Of a DNA stretch of 32,620 nucleotides, positions 23,561 through 31,276 are shown one piece after another. The first letter of the stretch is position 1. The number at the start of each line of letters is the position of its first letter. The stretch is from Clostridiales bacterium (GTDB lineage: Bacteria; Bacillota; Clostridia; Christensenellales; Aristaeellaceae): assembly GCA_015056305.1 (NCBI GenBank), contig SVGO01000014.1, positions 1-32,620 on the forward strand, in the 5' to 3' direction. Under the pieces are notes generated by a model. That model saw nothing but the letters and a program-made list of their open reading frames with translations, made no database searches and had not been told where the DNA came from. A program made the translations under genes and the position numbers.

Positions 23561-23589
23561 ACAATACGCCCATTTTGCCCGTTTGTCAA
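23561..23589 (-). promoter_or_regulatory. Promoter of mgtE
   Basis: Minus strand: TTGACA (23589-23584), 17 bases, TATTGT (23566-23561). It begins 27 bases after the addA stop codon. A hairpin CTGCGC/GCGCAG (23593-23607) lies between the two and may weakly terminate addA. Confidence 0.8.
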
Positions 23590-23615
23590 CCCCTGCGCCG
23601 CGCGCAGATTCCGGC

Positions 23616-26600
23616 TTACACGGCATATCCCGCGCCCGCGCGGATCAGGTAGAGAATCTTCTCGCCGACAGGCATTCCTGTGATGCTCTCCAGCGCCTGC
23701 GCGTAGATCTTAAGCTGCGGCCTGTGGCGCTGCACAGCGCCCTCTGCGTCCATCGGCGAGTCCGTCTTGTAGTCGATGAGCACCCACTTGCCGTCCTCTT
23801 CAAAGCAGCAGTCGATCACGCCCTGCACCAGCTGCATCGCGCCATCGCTGCCCTGCCGCTTAAACGTGAACGCCCATTCGCGCTCCACGCGGCGGCTTTT
23901 GATCATGCGAACGCCCAGCGGCGAGGCGAAGAAATCCACCAGCATCCGCGTGGGCACGGCGTCTGCTTCCGCCTGCGTGATCACGCCGTCTTGCAGCATC
24001 TGCGCCCTCTGGCGCGCGATCTCCTGAGCCAGATTCGTCGTCTCTCTCAGCCGCGTCAGATCGATCATGCGCATCATGCGATGCAGCGCTGTGCCGATCT
24101 GCGCGCCGGTGATTTTCTTCTCGGCCATGAAGCGCGGCAGGCGGATGATCTCCGTATCCCGCGGGGCAAAGGGCTCGTCCGCGTCCGCCTGCGCGGCGCG
24201 CTTCTCGTCCCGGATCACGCTGCTCACGCTCGTCTTGTGCACGGCGGCCTGCCCGCTGTGCGGCGCAAAGTCCATCATCCGCGCGGCAGCGCCGTCCTCC
24301 ACAGGCGTCGCCTCCAGCTGCGCAATCAGGCGCATGACCGCCTCGTCGCTGCGCGCCTGCCTGCCAAGCGCCGCGCCGCCATGATGCGCAAACACGCGCC
24401 AGACAGACTGCCCGCAGGCGACCTCTTCCTCCCGGATGTCAAGCGCCGCGCCGTTTTGCGCGAGCATCGGGCAGACCATGTCCAGCCCGGTCTGCATTGC
24501 GCGGATCGACGCGCCTGTATTCTGCGTACGCAGGAATGCCTCCCGCTTTTTCGCGTTCGCCTCGCCGATGAGAATCAGCCGCTCTCTGGCGCGCGTCATC
24601 GCTACGTACAGGATGCGGATCTCCTCGGCAAGCTGTTCGCGCGCCGTTTTGATCCGGATCGCCCTGCGCAGGAGCGTGTCGCGCTCGCTGCTAAGCTCCG
24701 TATCCACGCAGGCAAGGCCCGCGCCCAGCTGAGCATCCATAAGCAGCGGCGCGCTTTGAGCGCGCGTGCTCATCTTCCTGCCCATGCCCAGCACAAAGAC
24801 CACGGGAAATTCCAATCCCTTGCTCTTGTGCGTGGTCATGATGCGCACCACGTCCTCGCTCTCGCCGATCGCGCTGGCGCTCATCGAATCGCCGCCAGCC
24901 TTGAGCCGTGCCGCGTAGCGCAGGAACGCATGCAGCGAGCCGCCCTGGCTCTGCATGAACGCGCGCGCACGCGACACCAGCAGATGCAGATTCGCCTGCC
25001 GCGCCGCGCCGCCGGGCAGCGCGCCCGCCTTCGCCAGAAAGAGCGTCTCAGCGTAGATCCGCTCGATCAGCCTGTCCACGCCCTGATGGCGCGCGCACAG
25101 CCGCCAGAAAGTCAGCTTTTCCTCGAACGCGCGCAGCTTCATCGCCAGCGCGTCGTCCATCTCCTCCCGATAGCGTTTCACAGCCTCGTGATAGGGGATA
25201 TTCGCATCCGGCACATGAATCCTAATCGCCGCCAGTTCGCTGTCGTCAAGCTCCAGTGCGGGACCGCGCAGAGAGGCCAGCAGCGCCTCGTCGTTAGCGC
25301 CGCTTGAGATCGTGGTCAGCAGGGCCATGATCGCGCGGATCTCCGGGATATCAAAATAGCCCTCGCCCGCGTCGCAGAACACGGGAATGCCCTCGCTGCT
25401 CAGGATATCCGCCGCAAGCGTCGCCGTGCCGCGCGCCACGCGCATGAGCACCGCCATATCCCGATAGGCAAGCGGACGCTCACCACCGGATTTTGCATCG
25501 TAAAACGGCGTACCGACGAGCTCCTTGATCCGATTGGCGGCGACAAGCGCCTCGCGCTCCACCATCTCCAGCTCGCGCTCGTCCGTCTGTTCGCCGGTTT
25601 CCTCCGGCAGATCGCTTTCGTCATCCGGCTCGTCCTCGCCGCGCCAGATCACATGCATCTCCACCGGCGCGTCGTCTTCCCGCTCATCCAGACCCGGAAT
25701 CAGCATTTCGCGCTCGTCATATTCGATCTCCGTCACGTCCGCGCGCATGATCCGCTCGAACACGACGTTCACGCCATGGAGCACGTTCGCGCGGGAGCGG
25801 AAGTTTTTCTGCAGGTCGATGCGCCTGGCCTGCGCGTTGTCCTCGCGGTCGTAGTCCGCCGCACGATTCAAAAACAGCGTTGGCTCCGCCTGGCGGAAGC
25901 GATAGATGCTCTGCTTCACGTCGCCCACGAGGAACATGCCGTTGCTGCGCGCAAAGCTGCCCACGATCGCCTCCTGGATCGCGCTGGAATCCTGATATTC
26001 ATCGATGAACACATACTGATAGCGCGCATGCAGCGCCTGCCGCACAGCCTCGCTTTCCAGCGCCCGCAGCGCGCCGTGCTCCAGATCGTTGAAATCCATC
26101 ACACCGCGCTGGCGCTTGGCCGCGCTGTAGAGCGCGTCGTATGTGCGCACGAGCTCGGCGACGCCCCGCAGCGGCGCAGCGGTCATCGCAAGATCCTGCG
26201 CCGCCTCCTCCAGCGTCGTGCCCAGCGCAGCCTTGATCGCCGCGATGGCCTTCTTCATGCCCTCGCGCCTGCGCTTGATATGCTCGGCGATCTCCTCGTC
26301 AAAGACGTCGCCCTTCTTCTTGCGGCCAAGCGCCGCAAAGCTCACGCCGCCAAGCAGCTCGCGCAGGGCCGTATATCCGCGCGCAGACGCATCGACCAGA
26401 TTGGCCAGATCGCCCACATCCTGCGCGCAGGCCGACGCATAATGCGCAGGGCCGTTTTCGCCCCGGCAAAGATCCAGCGTATGCTGCGCATCGAAAAGCA
26501 GCTGCTCGAGCTGCTCGCGCGCGTCGTCCACGATCAGTCTTGCCGCAGGCGCGGTTTCCAATTCACCGGCGCTCATCTCGCAGGCGGCGATCGCCTGATC

Positions 26601-27143
26601 CAGCCAACGCCACGGGTCGGGGCGGGTCATCATAAAGCCATAGAGCGCGCGCGCCAGCTCGGCGAGCGTCTCCTGCTCATAGCAGCGGTCCGCCGCCAGA
26701 AAATCATCGCTTCCCACGTCATAGCAGCTATACAGCGCGTCCTCCATCGCCTGCGCCGCGAGCACGCCGCACTCCTGCTCGTCGCCGATGCGGAACGCCG
26801 GGTCCACGCCCAGCGCCTGAAAATGCTCCCGCAGCAGATTGCCGCAGAACCTGTGCAGCGTAGAGATGCTCGCCCGGGAAAGCGCCATCGCCTGCGCCCC
26901 CAACTCCGGGCGCTCGCGTGCGGCCAGATCCAGCGCGTTTCCAATTCTCTGGCGCATCTCGCCCGCCGCCGCGTTGGTGAAGGTGACCACCAGCATATTT
27001 TCAATCGGACAGCCCTCCTTGACCAGCTGCACGATGCGCTCCACCAGCACGGCCGTCTTGCCCGAGCCCGCCGCCGCGCAGACGATGAGGCTATGCCCCC
27101 TGTCCGTGATCGCGTCGTGCTGCTGCTGTGTCCATTTCGGCAT
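23616..27143 (-). CDS. addA: AddAB helicase-nuclease subunit A
   Basis: An 1175-residue AddA, which unwinds and degrades DNA from double-strand ends for recombination repair. UvrD-type motifs in order: Walker A CAAAGSGKTAVLVERI (about 22-37); VVTFTNAAAGEMRQRIG (motif Ia); FIDEYQDSSAIQEAI (Walker B); VGDVKQSIYRFRQAEP (motif III); MTTHKSKGLEFPVVFVLG (motif V); ILYVAMTRARERLIL (motif VI). The C-terminal RecB-like nuclease domain has IGTALHRMM, then GVIDCCFEED and VLIDYKTDS, with catalytic Asp and Lys. ATG 27143 follows GGGGGAGGA; the 20 upstream codons cross the promoter. The usual addB partner is not next to it on either side; upstream is a divergent redox-protein gene. Confidence 0.94.
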   Translation of the reverse strand: MPKWTQQQHDAITDRGHSLIVCAAAGSGKTAVLVERIVQLVKEGCPIENMLVVTFTNAAAGEMRQRIGNALDLAARERPELGAQAMALSRASISTLHRFCGNLLREHFQALGVDPAFRIGDEQECGVLAAQAMEDALYSCYDVGSDDFLAADRCYEQETLAELARALYGFMMTRPDPWRWLDQAIAACEMSAGELETAPAARLIVDDAREQLEQLLFDAQHTLDLCRGENGPAHYASACAQDVGDLANLVDASARGYTALRELLGGVSFAALGRKKKGDVFDEEIAEHIKRRREGMKKAIAAIKAALGTTLEEAAQDLAMTAAPLRGVAELVRTYDALYSAAKRQRGVMDFNDLEHGALRALESEAVRQALHARYQYVFIDEYQDSSAIQEAIVGSFARSNGMFLVGDVKQSIYRFRQAEPTLFLNRAADYDREDNAQARRIDLQKNFRSRANVLHGVNVVFERIMRADVTEIEYDEREMLIPGLDEREDDAPVEMHVIWRGEDEPDDESDLPEETGEQTDERELEMVEREALVAANRIKELVGTPFYDAKSGGERPLAYRDMAVLMRVARGTATLAADILSSEGIPVFCDAGEGYFDIPEIRAIMALLTTISSGANDEALLASLRGPALELDDSELAAIRIHVPDANIPYHEAVKRYREEMDDALAMKLRAFEEKLTFWRLCARHQGVDRLIERIYAETLFLAKAGALPGGAARQANLHLLVSRARAFMQSQGGSLHAFLRYAARLKAGGDSMSASAIGESEDVVRIMTTHKSKGLEFPVVFVLGMGRKMSTRAQSAPLLMDAQLGAGLACVDTELSSERDTLLRRAIRIKTAREQLAEEIRILYVAMTRARERLILIGEANAKKREAFLRTQNTGASIRAMQTGLDMVCPMLAQNGAALDIREEEVACGQSVWRVFAHHGGAALGRQARSDEAVMRLIAQLEATPVEDGAAARMMDFAPHSGQAAVHKTSVSSVIRDEKRAAQADADEPFAPRDTEIIRLPRFMAEKKITGAQIGTALHRMMRMIDLTRLRETTNLAQEIARQRAQMLQDGVITQAEADAVPTRMLVDFFASPLGVRMIKSRRVEREWAFTFKRQGSDGAMQLVQGVIDCCFEEDGKWVLIDYKTDSPMDAEGAVQRHRPQLKIYAQALESITGMPVGEKILYLIRAGAGYAV

Positions 27144-27173
27144 GGCGATTCCTCCCCCGTGTTCTCTTCGTCT

Positions 27174-27184
27174 ATTATAGCACA
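27174..27184 (-). promoter_or_regulatory. Extended -10 promoter of addA
   Basis: Minus-strand TGTGC followed by TATAAT (27179-27174), an extended -10 with a weak -35 (TGTTCC, 17 bases upstream). The leader is about 24 bases. Confidence 0.7.
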
Positions 27185-27230
27185 GCGCGCCGCGCGGGAA
27201 CATCCATTTTCCTAATCTCCGCCGCCCAAC

Positions 27231-27277
27231 TAGGAATTCCTATAATTTTCAGGGAATTATTGACATGTTCTTGTCAA
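27231..27277. promoter_or_regulatory. Palindromes at the redox-protein promoter (possible operators)
   Basis: TAGGAATTCCTA (27231-27242) is a perfect 12-bp palindrome. ATAATT/AATTAT form a second inverted pair just upstream of the -35. TTGACA TGTTCT TGTCAA (27260-27277) is a third, overlapping the -35 hexamer itself. Such symmetric sites around a core promoter usually bind dimeric regulators. The regulator is unknown. Confidence 0.5.
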
Positions 27278-27288
27278 AGGCGTATAAT
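27260..27288 (+). promoter_or_regulatory. Perfect consensus sigma-A promoter
   Basis: TTGACA (27260-27265), 17 bases, TATAAT (27283-27288). It is the only fully consensus promoter I found in the window. Transcription would start near 27295. Confidence 0.92.
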
Positions 27289-27323
27289 ACATCTATCATG
27301 AGAAATATGAGGAGGATATTCCT

Positions 27324-27947
27324 ATGATGCAGTCCCGTCGTGATTTCCTGAAGAACGTTGGCAAGGTTGCTGTTGCCGCGTCCGTCGCTACCGCGATCCC
27401 GATGAGCGTGATGGCTGAGGCCCCGGCTCATCCGTACACCTATGCCAAGCTCGATCCGGAAGCCGTTGCCGATCTGGCCTACAAGCGCTTCTCCGAGCTG
27501 GGCGGCTGCTGCGTGGGCGTCGTCGCCGGTCTGGTTGAGTCTCTGGCCGCGACCGTTGGCGCTCCGTACACCGAGTTCCCGGTCAAGATGTTCCAGAATG
27601 GTGCTGCCGGCTACGGCCAGAACTCCCTGTGCGGCTGCCTGGGCGGCGCCGCTGCGGTGATCGGCCTGGTTTGCGAGTCCGCCGACTCCAAGGCCTGCCT
27701 GAAGGAGGTCATCGACTGGTACAAGACCAGCACCCTGCCGACCTATGACCGCGGCTCCGCGCCGGCGGTTGCCCAGGTCGTTCCGGGCTCCGCGAACTGC
27801 GCCGATTCCCTGCTGCAGTTCTTCACCGCTGCTCCGCAGATCAACTACGACATGAGCAATCCGGATCGCATCAACCGCTGCGCCTGCCTGACCGCTGACG
27901 TCGCCCGCAAGACCGCCGAGGTCCTCAACGCGAAGTTCGGCGTCTAA
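27324..27947 (+). CDS. Tat-exported C-GCAxxG-C-C-type redox protein
   Basis: A 207-residue exported Cys-rich protein. The twin-arginine signal is SRRDFLKNVGKVAVAASVA, with cleavage probably after VMA (residue 31). Nine Cys occur at 62, 63, 103, 105, 117, 125, 159, 186 and 188, including GGCCVG, LCGCLGGAA and RCACL. The spacing resembles the C_GCAxxG_C_C family of putative redox-active proteins, although the central motif is GCLGGAAAV rather than GCA-x-x-G. There is no C-x-x-C-H heme site. Tat export implies folding with a cofactor, perhaps an Fe-S cluster, in the cytoplasm. AGGAGG lies eight bases before ATG 27324. Codon use differs from neighbours, with many GTT/GCT/GTC and CTG, as in highly expressed genes, fitting the promoter. 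Confidence 0.84.
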   Translation: MMQSRRDFLKNVGKVAVAASVATAIPMSVMAEAPAHPYTYAKLDPEAVADLAYKRFSELGGCCVGVVAGLVESLAATVGAPYTEFPVKMFQNGAAGYGQNSLCGCLGGAAAVIGLVCESADSKACLKEVIDWYKTSTLPTYDRGSAPAVAQVVPGSANCADSLLQFFTAAPQINYDMSNPDRINRCACLTADVARKTAEVLNAKFGV

Positions 27948-27949
27948 GC

Positions 27950-27964
27950 GGCCCGTGGCCGCAC
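27950..27964 (+). other. Hairpin at the end of the redox-protein gene
   Basis: GCGGCC CGT GGCCGC directly follows the stop codon. It has no T-run. It may stabilise the 3' end of a highly expressed mRNA ahead of the real terminator at 28067. The rest of 27965-28066 shows nothing else. Confidence 0.5.
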
Positions 27965-28066
27965 CCGGTTCGCTTCGCTGCGGCTTGAACCCGTTTCATT
28001 CGGGCAGAGGGCCCTCTGAAACTGCTAAGCGAAACGTCGTGCGTGCAGCTTGCTAAAGACCAAAAG

Positions 28067-28097
28067 AGAACGCTTCCAATCGGGAGCGTTCTTTTTT
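28067..28097. terminator. Terminator between convergent genes
   Basis: AGAACGCTTCC (28067-28077) pairs with GGGAGCGTTCT (28082-28092; one G-T) around AATC, followed by T6. A4 on the other side allows it to serve the minus-strand gene ending at 28102 as well. Confidence 0.9.
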
Positions 28098-28101
28098 GTG
28101 T

Positions 28102-29067
28102 TCAGTTTCTGGAGAAGAGGCCGCGGCCGATGCGATTGAACCACTTTGCGCAGGCAATGACAGCCAGCAGCACATAGGCCGCACCCGCAGTGCAGGAGAG
28201 GATCAACAGCCACTGTGTGTCAATAAATCCCAGCGCAATTCCCATCGCTGCGCACAGCATCACCCAGACAAAACCCGGAGCTCTTTTCTTTTTAGGCAGT
28301 TCACTTTTCAGCATGCCGACAATGGCATCATAGCCAAGGCACAGCATCATGACGCCAACCAAGAAATACCACAGGATAATCATCCATATCACCAGTGGGA
28401 AAGCCGACAACTGCGGCAGGAGTCTGGATCTATCTGCGGTATCCAGCGCTAATACAATCATGCCCAAACATACTGCTCCGCCATAGGAAGCTCGCCGCAT
28501 GGTTCTTTCACTGCGGATTCGCGGCGCAATCAGCTGTGCCGGAACCATCGCAGAAAGTGCCAGCCAAAGGACGGCACCACTGGCAAATATGCACGCAGTA
28601 TCAACCTGCGAACTGAGAGACCCAACAAACGAATTGACCACGAGGCCCATTTCTGTCACCGTCAACAGCAGCGCCAGCGCATGCATGATCTTCTTCGCAG
28701 CAGGAAACAGCTCCTCTCCCGCAATTTCTGGCAGACCCTTTGCGCATCGCACGCTGGCAAACAGCGCAGCAAAGCTGAGCGTACCGCAGAGCGCCGTGCT
28801 CCATACAAAGATCACGGCAGTCGTCAGCCAGCCGGCGCAATCCATCATTGAGCCCAACATGAGCAGCGCGCCAAGAAAGCTTGCCATCCCATATCCGACG
28901 ACAAACAATCCAGTGCCGCCGCTGTGCCTTTTTCCTCGCGCATCAAGAGATGCCTGCGTCTTTCTGGACGGATCAATCCCCCACCTCTGCGCCAGCCAGC
29001 CTCCGTGCAGCGCATATGCCGCGCACAGCATCGCGGCCACGCCCCAGAAAAGCGCCCAATCGCTCAT
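28102..29067 (-). CDS. Uncharacterised polytopic membrane protein
   Basis: A 321-residue protein with about nine hydrophobic segments; no family is recognised. It opens MSDWALFWGVAAMLCAAYAL and a first loop with QRWGIDPSRKTQASLDARGK. The middle loop (CAKGLPEIAGEELFPAAKKI) is mixed charge. A basic loop (APRIRSERTMRRA) and another (KSELPKKKRAPG) follow, both likely cytosolic, and the C-terminus is basic. ATG 29067 has AAGGGG about nine bases ahead; the 47 further upstream codons run through the promoter and the terminator of the next gene and are not used. Monocistronic. The alternating helix and basic-loop pattern suggests a permease-like protein, but nothing supports a substrate. Confidence 0.8.
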   Translation of the reverse strand: MSDWALFWGVAAMLCAAYALHGGWLAQRWGIDPSRKTQASLDARGKRHSGGTGLFVVGYGMASFLGALLMLGSMMDCAGWLTTAVIFVWSTALCGTLSFAALFASVRCAKGLPEIAGEELFPAAKKIMHALALLLTVTEMGLVVNSFVGSLSSQVDTACIFASGAVLWLALSAMVPAQLIAPRIRSERTMRRASYGGAVCLGMIVLALDTADRSRLLPQLSAFPLVIWMIILWYFLVGVMMLCLGYDAIVGMLKSELPKKKRAPGFVWVMLCAAMGIALGFIDTQWLLILSCTAGAAYVLLAVIACAKWFNRIGRGLFSRN

Positions 29068-29097
29068 GTTCTCGCCCCTTCCAACTCTATCTCCATC

Positions 29098-29108
29098 ATT
29101 ATAGCACA
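29098..29108 (-). promoter_or_regulatory. Extended -10 promoter of the 28102 gene
   Basis: Minus-strand TGTGC then TATAAT (29103-29098), identical in wording to the addA promoter. Its -35 region falls in the T-run of the preceding terminator. Confidence 0.65.
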
Positions 29109-29120
29109 CAAGCACGCACG

Positions 29121-29147
29121 AAAAAAGAGCGGCCCGAGAGCCGCTCT
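29121..29147 (-). terminator. Terminator of the foldase gene
   Basis: Minus strand: AGAGCGGC TCTCGG GCCGCTCT followed by T5. It begins 15 bases after the foldase stop codon. Confidence 0.85.
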
Positions 29148-29161
29148 GTGTGTTTGTTGTA

Positions 29162-31132
29162 TCAGTCTTCCAGCTTATTGAACTCGTAGGTCTGGCCGTA
29201 GGTCTCAACGTAGACCGTGCGCATGGTCTGGTCGACCTTGGGCTTGTCGGAGCTGTTGGTCGGCTGGGAGGCGATCAGATCGACCGCATCCATGCCGCCG
29301 AGCACGAAGCCGAAGGCCGCGTAGTCGCCGTCGAGGTAGTCGCTGTCGGCATGCATGATGAAGAACTGGCTGCCGGCAGAGTCCATCGCGCTGGAGCGCG
29401 CCATGGAGAGCACGCCGCGCACGTGGGAGAGATCATTCTCCACACCGTTGCTGGAGAACTCGCCCTTGATCGCATAGCCCGGGCCGCCGGTGCCGGTGCC
29501 GTTGGGATCGCCGCCCTGGATCATGAAGCCCGGGATCACGCGGTGGAAGATCAGGCCGTCATAGAAATTGCTGTTCGCCAGGGAGATGAAGTTGCCCACA
29601 GACTGCGGCGCAGTCTCCGGGTAGAGCTCGCCGTAGATCACGGAGCCGTCGTTCATAGCGATGGTGAAGGTCGGCTTCTTGGCCTCGGCCTGCACGGCAG
29701 CGGCCAGCGCGGTGTTGTCCACGGCAAGCGCGGCGGCCTCGTCCATCTCGGCCATCGCAGTCACGTCCACATAGCCCTTAAACGCAGTGCCCGGCACGGC
29801 GACGAACGCATACTCAGCGCCGTCCACGGCGATCTTACCCAGCACGTCCATAGACGCGCCGGCGGAGAGCTTCGCCACAGCAGCGCCCGCCGGCATATCC
29901 AGAAGGTCGGTCTCGGCAGCGACGCCAGCATAGGCGACGGTCGCCTCGACAGCCTCGGACACGAAGACATTGAACATCGGGCTCATATCGTTGAGGATGA
30001 TGTTCGAATCGGTGAGCATGTTGTTGATGTATGCAGAGTACGCGTCGTTCTGCTTGTTGGTGAGCGCCTCGGCAGTCTCGGCCTCCCTGCGCGGCTCAAA
30101 GTCCGCAGCGCCGGCGGTCAGATCCGCAGCATATTTGAGGATGAAATAGCCAAAGTCGGTCACGATCACGTCGGTCACATCGCCGATATTGGCAAGGCCC
30201 ATCGCGCCGGTCTTGAATTCATCGCCGTAGGAACCGCTGCCCTCGGCGATCGGATAGCCCACCTGCATCTGCTCCGGGGTGGAGGCGTCCTCATTGTAAG
30301 CCTCCATCATGATGGTGAAGTCCTCACCTGCCTGAATCTTGGCCAGCACGGCATTCGCCTTGGCAAGGCCGGTCAGCATCGCCGGATCGGTCTCGGTAGT
30401 TTCGACAGCCTCAGCCGCCGCTTCCTCTTCCAGGGCGATAAAGATGCAGTGCATCAGGCGCACGCCTTCAGGGGTGTAGAGAATATCCTCTTCGGAGATA
30501 TACGCGCTGATGAAAGCATCCACATCGGCATCATAGGTCTCCTTCTGCGCGGCAACCTTCGCGTCGAACGCCGCCTTGACCTCCTCGTCGGTCACAGCCA
30601 CGCCCTCAGTGCCCAGCGCATAGAGATGATCGAGCACGCCCTTGAGCTTCGCGCTCTCATAGAGGGTGTCGTAGGTATAGCCGGCAGCCTCCAGCTCAGC
30701 CTTGGCGACTTCCTCAATCTGATCCTCCGGGATGCCGTACTGCGGCAGAACCATGGTGTAGTATTCCATCATCTCGGCCAGCGCCGCCAGCGCCTCGGCC
30801 TGATAGGCTTCGTCCTTCTCCTGGGTCAGCGCATAACCGGTGTCCATCGCGTGCTTCTCGGCGACCTTCTGACTCAGCTTCATCTGCACAGTTTCCTGCG
30901 CGACGGAGTTCTGGAATTCGGTGTCATACTCGTCCATCTCATAGCCATACTGGCCGTAGTAGGCGATGTAGGCCTGGACCATCTCGTCGAATTCCGCCTT
31001 CACTTCGGACATCATCACGCTCACTTCGCCGTCAAAGGCGGTCGCCAGCACGACGTCCGTTTCCTCGGCCACGCCGAAGCTGCTCAGCAGGAGCATCAGC
31101 GCCATCAGCAGCGCCATCAGCTTCTTCATCAT
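29162..31132 (-). CDS. Secreted parvulin-cyclophilin fusion foldase
   Basis: A 656-residue exported protein carrying two unrelated prolyl-isomerase folds. Residues 1-22 are a signal peptide ending GVA|EE, with no lipobox. Residues about 30-215 are helical and Glu/Ala-rich, like the SurA/PrsA chaperone arm. About 225-345 is a parvulin-like domain (VRLMHCIFIAL, then IQAGEDFTIMM and VTDFGYFILKYA), somewhat degenerate. About 400-475 is a small beta-rich linker (SH3-like at best). About 490-650 is a cyclophilin: FHRVIPGFMIQGGDPNGTG with the catalytic Arg, VLSMAR, GSQFFIMHADSDYLDG (Tyr where many have Trp) and AFGFVLGG. The first ATG follows AAGGAATGAGAG; a second in-frame ATG is next to it. It likely folds exported proteins outside the membrane. 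Confidence 0.9.
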   Translation of the reverse strand: MMKKLMALLMALMLLLSSFGVAEETDVVLATAFDGEVSVMMSEVKAEFDEMVQAYIAYYGQYGYEMDEYDTEFQNSVAQETVQMKLSQKVAEKHAMDTGYALTQEKDEAYQAEALAALAEMMEYYTMVLPQYGIPEDQIEEVAKAELEAAGYTYDTLYESAKLKGVLDHLYALGTEGVAVTDEEVKAAFDAKVAAQKETYDADVDAFISAYISEEDILYTPEGVRLMHCIFIALEEEAAAEAVETTETDPAMLTGLAKANAVLAKIQAGEDFTIMMEAYNEDASTPEQMQVGYPIAEGSGSYGDEFKTGAMGLANIGDVTDVIVTDFGYFILKYAADLTAGAADFEPRREAETAEALTNKQNDAYSAYINNMLTDSNIILNDMSPMFNVFVSEAVEATVAYAGVAAETDLLDMPAGAAVAKLSAGASMDVLGKIAVDGAEYAFVAVPGTAFKGYVDVTAMAEMDEAAALAVDNTALAAAVQAEAKKPTFTIAMNDGSVIYGELYPETAPQSVGNFISLANSNFYDGLIFHRVIPGFMIQGGDPNGTGTGGPGYAIKGEFSSNGVENDLSHVRGVLSMARSSAMDSAGSQFFIMHADSDYLDGDYAAFGFVLGGMDAVDLIASQPTNSSDKPKVDQTMRTVYVETYGQTYEFNKLED

Positions 31133-31185
31133 ACTCTCTCATTCCTTCCGCTTATGATCATTAAACAATGAAAACCATGGCTACA

Positions 31186-31214
31186 ATTATACCTTCCATA
31201 CTGCCAAAACGCAA
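31186..31214 (-). promoter_or_regulatory. Promoter of the foldase gene
   Basis: Minus strand: TTGCGT (31214-31209), 17 bases, TATAAT (31191-31186). The leader is about 47 bases. Confidence 0.75.
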
Positions 31215-31276
31215 CGCTTTACGGAAATTGCCATGGATCATTCAACCGCGATTCACAATTGCTTCATAATTGGCGA

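Noticed and set aside
25653-27215. Long plus-strand frames over addA, and similar ones over the foldase (29150-31171), mgtE (22394-23449) and the glycyl radical enzyme (15145-17277, minus)
   Set aside because: All are antisense shadows of genes with complete conserved motifs. They arise from codon bias at third positions.
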